A stretch of DNA of 64,000 nucleotides from an uncultured Flavobacteriaceae bacterium. GTDB lineage: Bacteria > Bacteroidota > Bacteroidia > Flavobacteriales > Flavobacteriaceae. A program made the translations under genes and the position numbers. The stretch's first letter is position 1. The number at the start of each line of letters is the position of its first letter. The notes below the pieces were generated by a model, which made no database searches, had not been told where the DNA came from, and saw nothing but the letters and a program-made list of their open reading frames with translations. Below, piece by piece: positions 1-9,400 of this stretch. The stretch covers positions 62,001 through 126,000 of the forward strand of contig CANMRV010000004.1 of the NCBI GenBank assembly GCA_947500435.1, in the 5' to 3' direction.

Positions 1-254
1 AGAGGGAGCAGACTGTCTCAACTCCCAAAGTGTCCAACGGAACCTTGTATGCCCAAGAACTTCCCAACGGATATCAATTGGTAGATAGTACTCCAAAAAT
101 TCAATTGAAGATTTTCAAAAGCTCTATGCCTAATGTTTACATTGCCAAAGGTGATGGTAGAGATGGAGTAGTGTATTCTTCGGATGGAAAATGGTTTTTT
201 GAATACCATGAAGGAAATCAAATTGTAAAAGAAGAGCTTAATATTAAGTTTTAG
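1..254 (+). CDS. C-terminal part of an unknown protein (5' end outside window)
   Basis: The reading frame is open from the first bases of the window to a TAG at 252-254, so this is the last 84 or so codons of a gene that starts upstream. A GTG at 30 is in frame but need not be the start. The visible protein is hydrophilic, has no membrane segment and ends in a Lys/Glu-rich stretch. I do not recognise the family. Its stop overlaps the stop of the convergent rarA gene by about 11 bases. Confidence 0.6.
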   Translation, partial: REQTVSTPKVSNGTLYAQELPNGYQLVDSTPKIQLKIFKSSMPNVYIAKGDGRDGVVYSSDGKWFFEYHEGNQIVKEELNIKF

Positions 255-1527
255 GCTCGTACTTATCTTTCCATCTGTTTTTTAGGAATTCTTTGATAGC
301 ATTTTCACGTTGGTTGGTTCCCGGTTCGTAAAACGAAGTTCCGGATATTTCTTCTGGTAAAAATTCCTCTTCAACAAAATTGTTCTGATAGTTATGTGCG
401 TATTTGTAATCTTGGCCATAGCCTAAATCTTTCATTAATTTTGATGGTGCATTTCGCAAGGGCAGTGGAACAGAAAGATCTCCGGTTTGCCTTACTGTCT
501 GTTGTGCTTTGCCAATAGCCATGTAACTAGCGTTGCTTTTTTGAGATGTAGCTAAATAAATGGCACATTGGCTCAATATGATTCTTGCTTCAGGATATCC
601 AATAGTTGTTACCGCTTGAAAAGTTGTGTTGGCAATAACCAAAGCCGTTGGATTTGCTAAACCAATATCCTCTGAAGCTGAGATGAGCATTCTGCGAGCA
701 ATAAACTTTACATCTTCACCACCCTCAATCATACGTGCAAGCCAATATACGGCCCCATTTGGATCACTACCTCGTATTGATTTGATAAAGGCAGAAATAA
801 TATCGTAGTGCTGTTCTCCTGTTTTATCATAAAGCACCGTGTTTTTCTGAACCTTTCCCATAACCAGTTCGTCGGTTATAATAATCGAATTTGAGTCTTC
901 AGAATTGACAACCAGTTCAAAGATATTGAGTAGCTTTCGTCCGTCGCCTCCAGAAAGCCTCAGAAGGGCTTCTGTCTCTTTTATTTTTATTTTTTTTCCC
1001 TTTAGAAAGGTATCTTGTTTAAGAGCTCTTTGTAGTAGGGCTTCCAGATCTTCTTTACCAAAGGCATTTAAAACATATACTTGACATCTTGACAACAATG
1101 CCGGGATCACTTCAAAACTCGGATTTTCAGTAGTTGCACCTATCAAAGTAACCGACCCCTTCTCAACCGCAGCCAAAAGAGAATCTTGTTGTGATTTACT
1201 AAAACGATGAATTTCATCGATGAATAGAATAGGGTTTTTGGCAGTAAATAATCCACCGCTTTGTTTAGCCTTTTCAATAACCTCCCGAATGTCCTTAACT
1301 CCACTATTTATGGCACTAAGTGTATAAAAAGGCCTTCCACTTTCGTTTGCAATGATATTTGCAAGTGTGGTTTTGCCGGTTCCTGGAGGTCCCCAGAGGA
1401 TTAGAGAAGGAATAATTCCTTTTTTAATTTGATGTGTTAAGGACCCTTTTTTACCCACCAGATGGTTCTGGCTAATGTACTCTTCCAGCGTTTTGGGGCG
1501 CACTCGTTCGGCAAGTGGTTCGTTCAT
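244..1527 (-). CDS. rarA: Replication-associated recombination protein A (RarA/MgsA AAA ATPase)
   Basis: 427 residues, the usual length for RarA/MgsA/WRNIP1 proteins, which act at stalled replication forks and resemble clamp-loader ATPases. Visible are the N-terminal [17 protein letters not shown], the Walker A motif GPPGTGKTT near residue 46, Walker [11 protein letters not shown] near residue 100 and the sensor-1 segment [11 protein letters not shown]. The C-terminal half has the conserved [13 protein letters not shown] and EDIGLANP segments of the family's tetramerisation domain. It is divergent from the rhomboid gene, with a 90-base spacer, and convergent with the truncated gene at the left edge. 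The ATG at 1527 fits family N-termini. Confidence 0.95.
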   Translation of the reverse strand: MNEPLAERVRPKTLEEYISQNHLVGKKGSLTHQIKKGIIPSLILWGPPGTGKTTLANIIANESGRPFYTLSAINSGVKDIREVIEKAKQSGGLFTAKNPILFIDEIHRFSKSQQDSLLAAVEKGSVTLIGATTENPSFEVIPALLSRCQVYVLNAFGKEDLEALLQRALKQDTFLKGKKIKIKETEALLRLSGGDGRKLLNIFELVVNSEDSNSIIITDELVMGKVQKNTVLYDKTGEQHYDIISAFIKSIRGSDPNGAVYWLARMIEGGEDVKFIARRMLISASEDIGLANPTALVIANTTFQAVTTIGYPEARIILSQCAIYLATSQKSNASYMAIGKAQQTVRQTGDLSVPLPLRNAPSKLMKDLGYGQDYKYAHNYQNNFVEEEFLPEEISGTSFYEPGTNQRENAIKEFLKNRWKDKYEPKT

Positions 1528-1617
1528 TTTGTAAATGTAATAAATAATATAAATGACAATCTTTCCGTTTTTATCATTTTGGCTTGTTTATTGACTTAAT
1601 GAATTAATTTTAAGAAA

Positions 1618-2364
1618 ATGTCAGATCAAAGCGAATTTAGATTTTCCAATTCGGTATTAGTTGTGCCCCTTGCAGCGGTACTAGCAATATGGTTTGTCTA
1701 TTGGATGGAATTACGTTTTCAGACCAATCTAAATGATTTTGGACTTTACCCAAGAAGATTTTCGGGTTTAAAGGGTATTTTCTTTAGTCCATTTATCCAC
1801 GGTTCCTTGGAACATTTATACAATAATACTATCCCTTTAGCTCTTTTATTGGCCTCTTTATTTTACTTCTACCGAGATGTGGCTATTAAGGTATTGTTAT
1901 TCGGAGCTCTTTTTTCAGGATTAATTACTTGGGGAATAGCCCGACCTTCATATCATATTGGAGCAAGTGGAATTATTTATCTTCTTGCAAGCTTTATTTT
2001 TTTTAAAGGTATTTTCACGAAACACTATCGTCTAGTGGCCCTTTCTTTAGTAGTAGTTTTTATTTACGGAAGTTTGTTGTGGTATATATTTCCAATGAAA
2101 GATGGTATTTCTTGGGAAGGTCACCTAGGAGGTTTTTTAACAGGATTTGCGTTGGCATTTTTTATGAAGGCTAGTATTCCTAAGCCTAAAAAATTCGCTT
2201 GGGAACATGAAGATTATAATGAGGAAGAAGATGAATTTCTAAAGCACTTTGATGAGGAAGGAAATTTTATTGAAACTACTGAAGAAGAAATTCCGCAAGA
2301 AAGTGAATCCCCAAAAATCACCTATTTTTTTAAAAAAAACTCGGAGGACAAAAATCAAAATTAA
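1618..2364 (+). CDS. Rhomboid-family intramembrane serine protease
   Basis: 248 residues with about six hydrophobic segments. The catalytic serine lies in GASGIIYLL (about residues 119-127) and the catalytic histidine in GHLGGFLTG (about 167-175). An upstream HGSLEHLYNN supplies the His and Asn of the rhomboid fold. Such proteins cleave membrane helices inside the bilayer; the substrate cannot be told from sequence. The C-terminal 55 residues form an unusually acidic Glu/Asp-rich cytoplasmic tail. The gene is convergent with rlmB, with only 15 bases between stops. Confidence 0.9.
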   Translation: MSDQSEFRFSNSVLVVPLAAVLAIWFVYWMELRFQTNLNDFGLYPRRFSGLKGIFFSPFIHGSLEHLYNNTIPLALLLASLFYFYRDVAIKVLLFGALFSGLITWGIARPSYHIGASGIIYLLASFIFFKGIFTKHYRLVALSLVVVFIYGSLLWYIFPMKDGISWEGHLGGFLTGFALAFFMKASIPKPKKFAWEHEDYNEEEDEFLKHFDEEGNFIETTEEEIPQESESPKITYFFKKNSEDKNQN

Positions 2365-2379
2365 AAATTATAGTCTTGG

Positions 2380-3120
2380 CTACGGATTCATTCTCTGTCT
2401 AACAGCTTCGTATAAAAAAACTGCACAGGCCACAGATACATTTAAAGATTCAATTTCACCTAATAAGGGAAGTTTGGCCGTCTGATCGGAAGCTTTCAAA
2501 ATCGATGGAGAAATACCTCTATCCTCAGCACCCATTACTATTGCGCTAGGAGCCTTGAAGGAAACTTCATAAATTGTATTTTTTGCCTTCTCGGTTGCTG
2601 AGATTATCTGAACACCTGAAGCCTGTAAATAAAAAATTGCATCCTTAATATGATCCACTTTAACAATAGGTACTTTAAATGCTGCTCCGGCGGAGGTTTT
2701 AATGGTATCTGCGGTCACAGGAGCGGAGCCTTTCTTTTGAATTATAATTCCGTCAACACTGGTACACTCCGCGGTTCTAATGATAGCTCCAAAGTTGCGT
2801 ACATCTGAAAGCTGATCCAATAATAAGAACAAGGGTAGTTCTTTGGATTCCATTACCTGCTCGACTAAAGTTTCAAGCTCATGGAAAGTAATAGGGGAAA
2901 TATTTGCAACTACGCCCTGATGATTGTTTTTTGTTAAGCGGTTCAGTTTTTCGATAGGTACATATGAAGTATTGATTTGGTTTTTACGCACAACACTCTC
3001 AAGTTCTTTCATTAAATCGCCTTTAAGCCCTCTTTGAATAAATACTTTGTCTATAGGCTCTTCTGAACTTATGGCTTCTAAAACGGCTCTAATGCCATAA
3101 ATTTGGGTGGTCTTTTCCAT
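2380..3120 (-). CDS. rlmB: 23S rRNA 2'-O-methyltransferase, RlmB/TrmH family
   Basis: SpoU-class (knotted SAM-binding) RNA methyltransferase of 246 residues. An N-terminal substrate-binding domain begins at TTQIYGIRAVLEAI. The three SpoU motifs follow: LSDVRNFGAIIRTAE (motif 1), IVMGAEDRGIS (motif 2) and LNVSVACAVFLYEAVRQR (motif 3). RlmB methylates G2251 in the 23S P-loop; other TrmH-family targets are possible. The frame is open to 3147, but the ATG at 3118-3120 (MEKTTQIYG) matches the family, and the extra upstream residues come from the terminator region. A bidirectional terminator lies just upstream, so the gene probably has its own short promoter region. Confidence 0.9.
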   Translation of the reverse strand: MEKTTQIYGIRAVLEAISSEEPIDKVFIQRGLKGDLMKELESVVRKNQINTSYVPIEKLNRLTKNNHQGVVANISPITFHELETLVEQVMESKELPLFLLLDQLSDVRNFGAIIRTAECTSVDGIIIQKKGSAPVTADTIKTSAGAAFKVPIVKVDHIKDAIFYLQASGVQIISATEKAKNTIYEVSFKAPSAIVMGAEDRGISPSILKASDQTAKLPLLGEIESLNVSVACAVFLYEAVRQRMNP

Positions 3121-3137
3121 AAGCGGCAAAGGTAAAT

Positions 3138-3170
3138 AAAAAACCACCCGTATTTAAAGGATGGTTTTTT
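3138..3170 (-). terminator. Rho-independent terminator downstream of the 3206-4018 gene
   Basis: Inverted repeat with arms 3138-3149 and 3159-3170 (AAAAAACCACCC and GGATGGTTTTTT), one mismatch and a nine-base loop. A-tract and T-tract flanks make it able to act in both directions. It separates the 3206-4018 gene from rlmB. Confidence 0.8.
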
Positions 3171-3205
3171 AATGCTAGCGAATAGTCAATCGCAAACAGA
3201 CTGTT

Positions 3206-4018
3206 TTAATTACCAGCTGATGCTAAATCTGGCTCCAACGTATTTGCCAAATCAAAGAGTTTTACCAAATCCATTTCTTTTTTAAGGTTGAATCCTCTAT
3301 TCTTGATTATACTGGCTATTTGGATTTGTTCATTATTTTTGAATAATTTTAATAACTTACCTTTTTTTGTAGGAACAAAGCTTACCAAATTGCTATTAAG
3401 GTCCTTTAAATAATATTCTGAAAATTGAGAAAATTTTGGTGGTACGGCAGCAACAAAAGAATTTTGAGCTTCTTGACCTTCGTCATATCTTATAGAAAGT
3501 CGTTGATATAATCTGTATTTTGCACCTTCAGTTTTAGAAATTAAATAATCATTTTGTTTTAAACCCTTTTTATCAATAAAAGAGGTGTATTGAATTTCTT
3601 TGTTAACAAATACAACTCTAATTTTTTCATCAAGAATTAGTGCTTTGTACTGTTCCTCTTCTAGATTGGTTTTTTTAATCTCAATTTCTTTGCTATAGGC
3701 ATTATACCTAGAATAATATGTTCCTAACAGCTGGTCACCAACATATATATCACTCTTTTCAAAAGTGCTGGCTAAGTATGGAGAGCCTTTTGTTTGTTGA
3801 ATTGACGTCATATTGGATTTTGTGCCGGAATACGAACTGTTTGCAACTAAGCTAAGACTGTTTGAGGCGCTGGTTGTAGAACTTATAAATACATTGCTGA
3901 AATCACCTAAATCGCTGATATCTACGACTGATCCACAAGTTTGATGCGTGGTTTGTTGGCCAATCATAACATTAAATAAAAGTGAAGCAACCGCTACGAG
4001 AAAGAATTTTGTTTTCAT
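3206..4018 (-). CDS. Secreted protein of unknown function, paralogue A
   Basis: 270 residues with a clear signal peptide (hydrophobic core up to about residue 20, MIGQQTT cleavage region) and no lipobox. The body is soluble and rich in Lys and Ser. It is a paralogue of the protein at 5697-6446: both share SPY near residue 80, a YYSRYNA/FYRYNA segment, the exact stretch AQNSFVAAVP followed by KFSQF and EYY, and a similar C-terminal helix. I do not recognise a named domain. The two paralogues flank the arylsulfotransferase-like gene and each ends at its own terminator. Periplasmic or outer-surface location is inferred from the signal peptide only. Confidence 0.8.
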   Translation of the reverse strand: MKTKFFLVAVASLLFNVMIGQQTTHQTCGSVVDISDLGDFSNVFISSTTSASNSLSLVANSSYSGTKSNMTSIQQTKGSPYLASTFEKSDIYVGDQLLGTYYSRYNAYSKEIEIKKTNLEEEQYKALILDEKIRVVFVNKEIQYTSFIDKKGLKQNDYLISKTEGAKYRLYQRLSIRYDEGQEAQNSFVAAVPPKFSQFSEYYLKDLNSNLVSFVPTKKGKLLKLFKNNEQIQIASIIKNRGFNLKKEMDLVKLFDLANTLEPDLASAGN

Positions 4019-4179
4019 AACTATATAGGATTTATGGTTAGAGTTTTAATGTACGAAAAAATATAGTAATTAACTTACAGTTTTCAATATAGTTCTATTG
4101 GTAACCATTGATATTAAGTATTTTAGCTATTATTGGATTTAATACTTCATAGATTGTTGCGGAAGTTTAGGACTATTAA

Positions 4180-4209
4180 AAAACCATCTGCCATTTAGCA
4201 GATGGTTTT
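4180..4209 (-). terminator. Rho-independent terminator after the arylsulfotransferase-like gene
   Basis: Perfect 11-bp stem (AAAACCATCTG at 4180-4190 with CAGATGGTTTT at 4199-4209) and an eight-base loop, 31 bases past the stop codon of the 4240-5565 gene. Confidence 0.85.
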
Positions 4210-4239
4210 GTTGTTTATTAGGTTTTTAACAAGTCCTGA

Positions 4240-5565
4240 TTATAACCCTAGAGATAGTATTTCAGGAGAAGTTTTATCATAGTGATAGGCTCTCCAGAAA
4301 AAACCTTCCCCTAAAAAGCGCCAAACGACTTCACCTTTTTCTGTGACTTCCCAGACACCTGCGTTTCCTTCGGTAATTAGTCTGTTGCCATTAGAAAGTT
4401 TTACTACACCGGATACTTTAGGTGAAAAAAGTGCTTCGTTTGTGAAACTCCATTCGATTTTAGGCTCGTTATCTGTGTTTGCCTGTAAACTTAAGGGATT
4501 GGGAAGCCTCAATTCGTATGCCGTTGATTGTTCCTCAGTAAAACCATTGGAGAAAATTAGAATTTTTCCCTCATCAGAACCTTCTAAGAGGTTGGGGTAG
4601 TGGTTATGGTCGAAAAGTCTTTCACCGCTTGTATTTTGATAAGCTTCCGGGTTTCCGAAGCGATAGATTAAATCCCCGCCCTTGTTTAAATTTCCACCAG
4701 AATTACTAGCTGCCTCCTCGGTAGTTGTACTGTGGTCAATGACCCATACTTCACTGAAGAAATTAACACTGAGATAAATAAGGTCATTCTTTTCATCATA
4801 GTTAATACCATTGGCATGCATAATGTCTCCATCTTCATCCGCTACATAGTTCAAATCAATTAATTGGGGGTTTTCGGAGACAACACCAAAATTTGACTTT
4901 GAGGCATCGTGATCCTGAACTAAATGATCCCAGGCATGCCATTCCCAAACAATTTCATTGTTAGATGGATTTACCTCTATCAATGCATCAGGGATTAACT
5001 CTATATCCATTTTTGAACCGGCTTCCTTAGATTCCTCTATAGTCTTTCTTTCCCAAGATTGAAACAAAATGTTTCCGTTTGGTAGTAGCTCTGAATCATG
5101 GTGAGCAATATAATCGTCTGTTGAATATTCATAATCCCATTCTACATTTCCATCCTTATCTAATATTTGTAGAATGCCTCCAAAGCCACCTAACTTAATA
5201 GAGGGGTTTTCTGACTGAAACATAGCCAATAGTTTTCCATTGGGAAGAATAAAAGCATCATTGCCTAATTTTTTTCCATTCAAAGGCCATTCAAATAGGA
5301 CTTCAAGATCTTTGTTCATTAAGTAGACATTCCGTTCACCAAATTTGTCGTTGATTAAGATATAGTTGTTATCCACTAGGGCCTTATTGAAATACTCGGC
5401 TTTACCCAAATCTGTTTCTACTACAGATTCGGGGTTCTCTAAATCGTTGACAATTTCTTCGTTGGGTTGGATTGTTTCAAGTGGCTGTGTTTTTACATCA
5501 TCTGTACAAGAAATAAACCAAATGGAGGTAATAAATGTCAGGGAACAAAACAATTTTTTTTTCAT
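4240..5565 (-). CDS. Arylsulfotransferase (ASST)-family lipoprotein
   Basis: 441 residues. The N-terminus MKKKLFC...WFISC is a lipoprotein signal with the lipobox cysteine at about residue 20, so the protein should be membrane-anchored. The body has the beta-propeller repeats of the arylsulfotransferase family (aryl-sulfate to phenol sulfotransferase or related): HHDSELLPNGNILF, VWEWHAWDHLVQDHD, MHANGINYDEKNDLIYLS, FDHNHYPNLLEG and NGNRLITEGNAGVWEV. The His-rich loops match family active-site regions, but some ASST-like proteins in this phylum have no known activity. The gene has its own terminator and follows the 5697-6446 paralogue on the same strand. Substrate unknown. Confidence 0.75.
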   Translation of the reverse strand: MKKKLFCSLTFITSIWFISCTDDVKTQPLETIQPNEEIVNDLENPESVVETDLGKAEYFNKALVDNNYILINDKFGERNVYLMNKDLEVLFEWPLNGKKLGNDAFILPNGKLLAMFQSENPSIKLGGFGGILQILDKDGNVEWDYEYSTDDYIAHHDSELLPNGNILFQSWERKTIEESKEAGSKMDIELIPDALIEVNPSNNEIVWEWHAWDHLVQDHDASKSNFGVVSENPQLIDLNYVADEDGDIMHANGINYDEKNDLIYLSVNFFSEVWVIDHSTTTEEAASNSGGNLNKGGDLIYRFGNPEAYQNTSGERLFDHNHYPNLLEGSDEGKILIFSNGFTEEQSTAYELRLPNPLSLQANTDNEPKIEWSFTNEALFSPKVSGVVKLSNGNRLITEGNAGVWEVTEKGEVVWRFLGEGFFWRAYHYDKTSPEILSLGL

Positions 5566-5645
5566 AACGTATATTGGTAATACTCAATTTTTGGTAAATG
5601 TATTTCAAATGAACTTTATGTGGTGTTATTTCATAAATTTTAACA

Positions 5646-5679
5646 AAAAAACCGCCTACTTCTAGGTAGGCGGTTTTTT
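5646..5679 (-). terminator. Rho-independent terminator after the 5697-6446 gene
   Basis: Perfect 14-bp stem (5646-5659 with 5666-5679, core ACCGCCTAC/GTAGGCGGT) with a six-base loop and A/T flanks, 18 bases past the stop of the 5697-6446 gene. Confidence 0.9.
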
Positions 5680-5696
5680 CAAAAAATATGAATCTT

Positions 5697-6446
5697 TTAC
5701 TTGCTATTCAAGAACTCAAAAGCCTTAATTAAGTCTGCTTCATTTTTAACATTCAAGCTATTTTCTTTCAAAAACTCTTTTGTTTTTGTCTTTTCGTTCA
5801 CATCAAGTACTTTCAGAAGCTTTGAGTTTTTTGCAACTACTTCATCTATTCTGTTTACCCCTTTTTTCTGAAAATAATATTCAGTGAACTGCGAAAATTT
5901 TGCTGGTACAGCTGCAACAAAAGAATTTTGTGCATCTTGTCCTTCAGTATACTTCACGGTTATTCTTTTGAACAAGTCATATTCCTCACCATCCACAAGA
6001 GTTGTAAGATAACCATTGGTGGTTCTTTTTTTACTTGTAATGAATGTATTGAAGGCCATTTTTTTTCCGTTAATGAGAAGACTAATTTTCTTATCGTTAC
6101 TTAAGCCTCGATATCCTTCTTCTTCAAACTGTGATCTTTTTATTTCAACTTCCTCATTTAGAGCATTATAGCGATAAAAAATATCTCCTATTTTTTCCTC
6201 GCCGTAATACAGCGTGGTTGGTGCAAATTTAAAGGAGGTATATGGCGAACCCTGTGCATTGGATATATCAAGGTCTTTGCGTTTCATTTCCGCATCACTT
6301 ATAGGACCTAAAAATTGTTGAATCGCAGAATTTGCAACACTATTCGTACTACCAGCTGCTGATGTTATCGGTGCTTGGCCTGCAAATTGAGCTTGAATTG
6401 ATGTAACGGCACATACCGAGAGAAGTAAAATCATTAAATTTTTCAT
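5697..6446 (-). CDS. Secreted protein of unknown function, paralogue B
   Basis: About 249 residues from the ATG at 6444-6446. The open frame extends 13 codons further, but this ATG gives a normal signal peptide (MKNLMILLLSVCAVTSIQAQ), so I chose it. The mature part resembles the 3206-4018 product along its length: GSPY, FYRYNALNEEVEIK, AQNSFVAAVP and KFSQFTEYYF. No recognised domain, no membrane segment after the signal peptide, and no lipobox. It lies 51 bases after the FG-GAP lipoprotein gene on the same strand and ends at a strong terminator, so the two may be co-transcribed. Confidence 0.8.
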   Translation of the reverse strand: MKNLMILLLSVCAVTSIQAQFAGQAPITSAAGSTNSVANSAIQQFLGPISDAEMKRKDLDISNAQGSPYTSFKFAPTTLYYGEEKIGDIFYRYNALNEEVEIKRSQFEEEGYRGLSNDKKISLLINGKKMAFNTFITSKKRTTNGYLTTLVDGEEYDLFKRITVKYTEGQDAQNSFVAAVPAKFSQFTEYYFQKKGVNRIDEVVAKNSKLLKVLDVNEKTKTKEFLKENSLNVKNEADLIKAFEFLNSK

Positions 6447-6497
6447 AAAAACAAATTTTTGTAGATTCAAATATACAAATATCACGCCAAAAAGGTA

Positions 6498-9400
6498 TTA
6501 ATTATCTGTTAAGATGCTCGTTTTTAAGTTGTCGTTGTTAAAACCTAAAACCAAGAGTTTTTCTTTTTTGTAGGGCAAAAGCTCAAAACTCTTGAGATTA
6601 CCTTTCGGATATAGCCCACTTTTTTGATTGGTGACAGGTAGATACCCATCTATTCCATTAGAAAGTAATATCAGCCCGGAAATGGCATCTAAACGAGGGG
6701 TTTCAACCTCTGTTTCGTAAATATTTCCACCAACAAGACAATCTTGAAAACCATCTTGGTTAAAATCATAAAGAACAATGTCCAATATTGGAAACAGCTG
6801 CGCCTCTATCGGCAATGCTTTTAGTGTAAAACCTCCCTTACCATCATTTATCAACATGGCCGACTCAAAACTAGTTACTTCTCTATTGTATGAAGTCTTT
6901 AATTTATCACCATAGATATCTGAAAGTGTTGCCTTGGCAAAATCAGTATAATTGGGAAATTTTCCCTTTATGAAAGGCATTTGTTGCGAAGAACATTCGC
7001 GACCTCTCACAGGAACATATTCTCCCTGATATTTTTTGCTCAAAACGATATCTTGAGAACCGTTACCGTCAAAATCATCCGCATAAATTTTGAAGGGCTT
7101 TGACTCGTTTGCTTTGTATTTCAAGTTTTTGCCCGCATTTCCTAGAATATAATCGGGAAAACCATCATTATTTATATCTGTTTCCTCAATTGAAAACCAC
7201 CAGCCAGTTGTATTGGGGATACCTTCGCCCCCCATTTTCCTAACAAATTTCCCTTGTTTGTTTTCAAAAAAGCCTATTGAAGTCCATTCCCCGACGGCAA
7301 TAAAATCCATCCATCCATCTTTATTAAAATCTGTTGTTACAATGTCATTAACAATTCCGAACGTTTTTAAATCGTCGGCATTTTCATTGGTAATGTTTTT
7401 TAGATTACCACCTATGTTTTCATATAGTATCGATGAGGAATGCTTAGGGTAATGTTTTGGTTTTATCCTATTGCCCACTAGCAAGTCCAAATCGCCATCT
7501 TTGTCAAAATCGATAGTAGTGACGGTCTTTCCGCTAGTCGGATTTTTTCTTAAAATATCGCTATCCCATCTTGAAAGATTCCCTTTTCCATCGTTGAGGT
7601 AGATGCGGTCAACATAATAGGAGGAGCCAGAATCAAACGAATTTCCTCCACTAACCACATAGAGATCTTGATCACCATCGCCATCGAAATCAAAAAACAC
7701 GGATTCCATATCTTCATAACCCGAGTCATTGGATAGAGCAGAAGATTTCAGATTTTTGAAACCAGAGTCGTTTTGTATATAAATTTGTCCAGATTGTCCT
7801 GAAGCACCTCCGATGTACATATCTGGTTTCCCATCACCGTTAATATCCCCTTTCGTAATAAAAGGGCCAGAATTCGATTGTTTATAGGGTAGGAGTATTT
7901 CTTGTTCGAAATCATCGTAAAGATTTTCCTGATGTTTATAGTTTAATCCTAGATTTTGGGTATTGGTACTTTTAAAATAAGGTTTTATCGATTTTTTGGA
8001 TGTGTTTCTTGCCACCGCTTTAAGCTCATAGAACTCTATTGAAGTATTAGCAGTTATATTGTATTTTTCCTCTATCAATCCGCTGGGCCATACTACCGAG
8101 ACAGTATCAACCTTAGTTTCCTTTCCCAACCCAAAATGAGCAGTATCATCTTGAGCAGACATATAACCACGAACTCTTTTGGCTTCAATGAATTGCGATT
8201 TACCATTATATGAAATTTTGATCTTTGCAAATGCTTCAGAGTTTTTACCAGTGGTCTTAACTTTTAAGTAGTTCCCCAAATCGTTTTCACGTGTGGTGTT
8301 TTTATATAAAAAAGCATTATCGTCCATATTATTAACAATGAGGTCTAAATCACCATCGTTATCTAAATCACCCGTTGCGGTGCCATTACTAAAGGATGGG
8401 GCAGCTAGTCCCCAGTCCTGAGCGGCATCTTTAAAATTCAGATTGTTATTGTTTTGATATAAGATGTTTGCCAATTTCTCGGAGGGCATTTGGTCATATA
8501 ATTGCTGCTTTATGGCTAATGGGACTTTGTTGCCGTATTTTCTTCGTGTTTCAAATACTTTGCGTTGCAGGTCATTATCTAAGGCATAACGGCGGTATCC
8601 ATTTGTAATATAGATATCCTTGTCTTCATCATTGTCAAAATCAGAAAGCAATACGGACCAACTCCAATCGGTATTAGCTGTTTCTGTCAGTTGTGAAATA
8701 TTATTGAATTCATTGTTTCCCATGTTGAGCTGAAGGGAATTAAACATATATTGATGTTGAAATTTTTCTGTATCGACCAAATACGAAAACCTACCTGTAC
8801 TCATAGATGCCATTAGGGTTTTTGAACGGAAATGATCAGTAGAGGCCATGTCTAAAGTAAAAATGTCTTGAAGTTCATCATTATTGATATCGGCTATATC
8901 AATGCCCATTCCATAGAAAGAGATTTGATTGGTATAGGACTTGACTGATTCGGTGAATGTGCCATTTTGGTTATTAATAAAAAGTGCATCAGGTAAATAA
9001 TAATCACTAGCAATGTAGATATCTAACCAATTATCGTTGTTAATATCACTCACACAGAGACCAAGACCAAAGATTGGTCGAAGTAAGCCTGCATTCTTGG
9101 TAATGTCCTTGAATTTACCGTTATCATTTCGGTACAAATGAGAGCTATTAGCATATGCCGTTTCTTCATCTTGGTTTACCAAACGCTTTAGGTTGATTGG
9201 GTCTACGCCGTATAATTCATTTTCATTCATTACAATACAATCCAAATCTCCGTCCTTATCGAAATCAAAGAAGGCGGATTGTGTGGTAATTCCATTGTCG
9301 GCAAGGCCGTATTTTTTTGCCGATTCAGTAAAGGTTAAATCTTGGTTGTTTATAAATAAAAGGTTACTTCGACTATCTCTGTTGTTTGGGCCGCCCTGGG

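Noticed and set aside
3118..3147. Longer start of rlmB at 3147
   Set aside because: The extra nine codons are hydrophobic and come from the terminator region; the ATG at 3120 fits the family.
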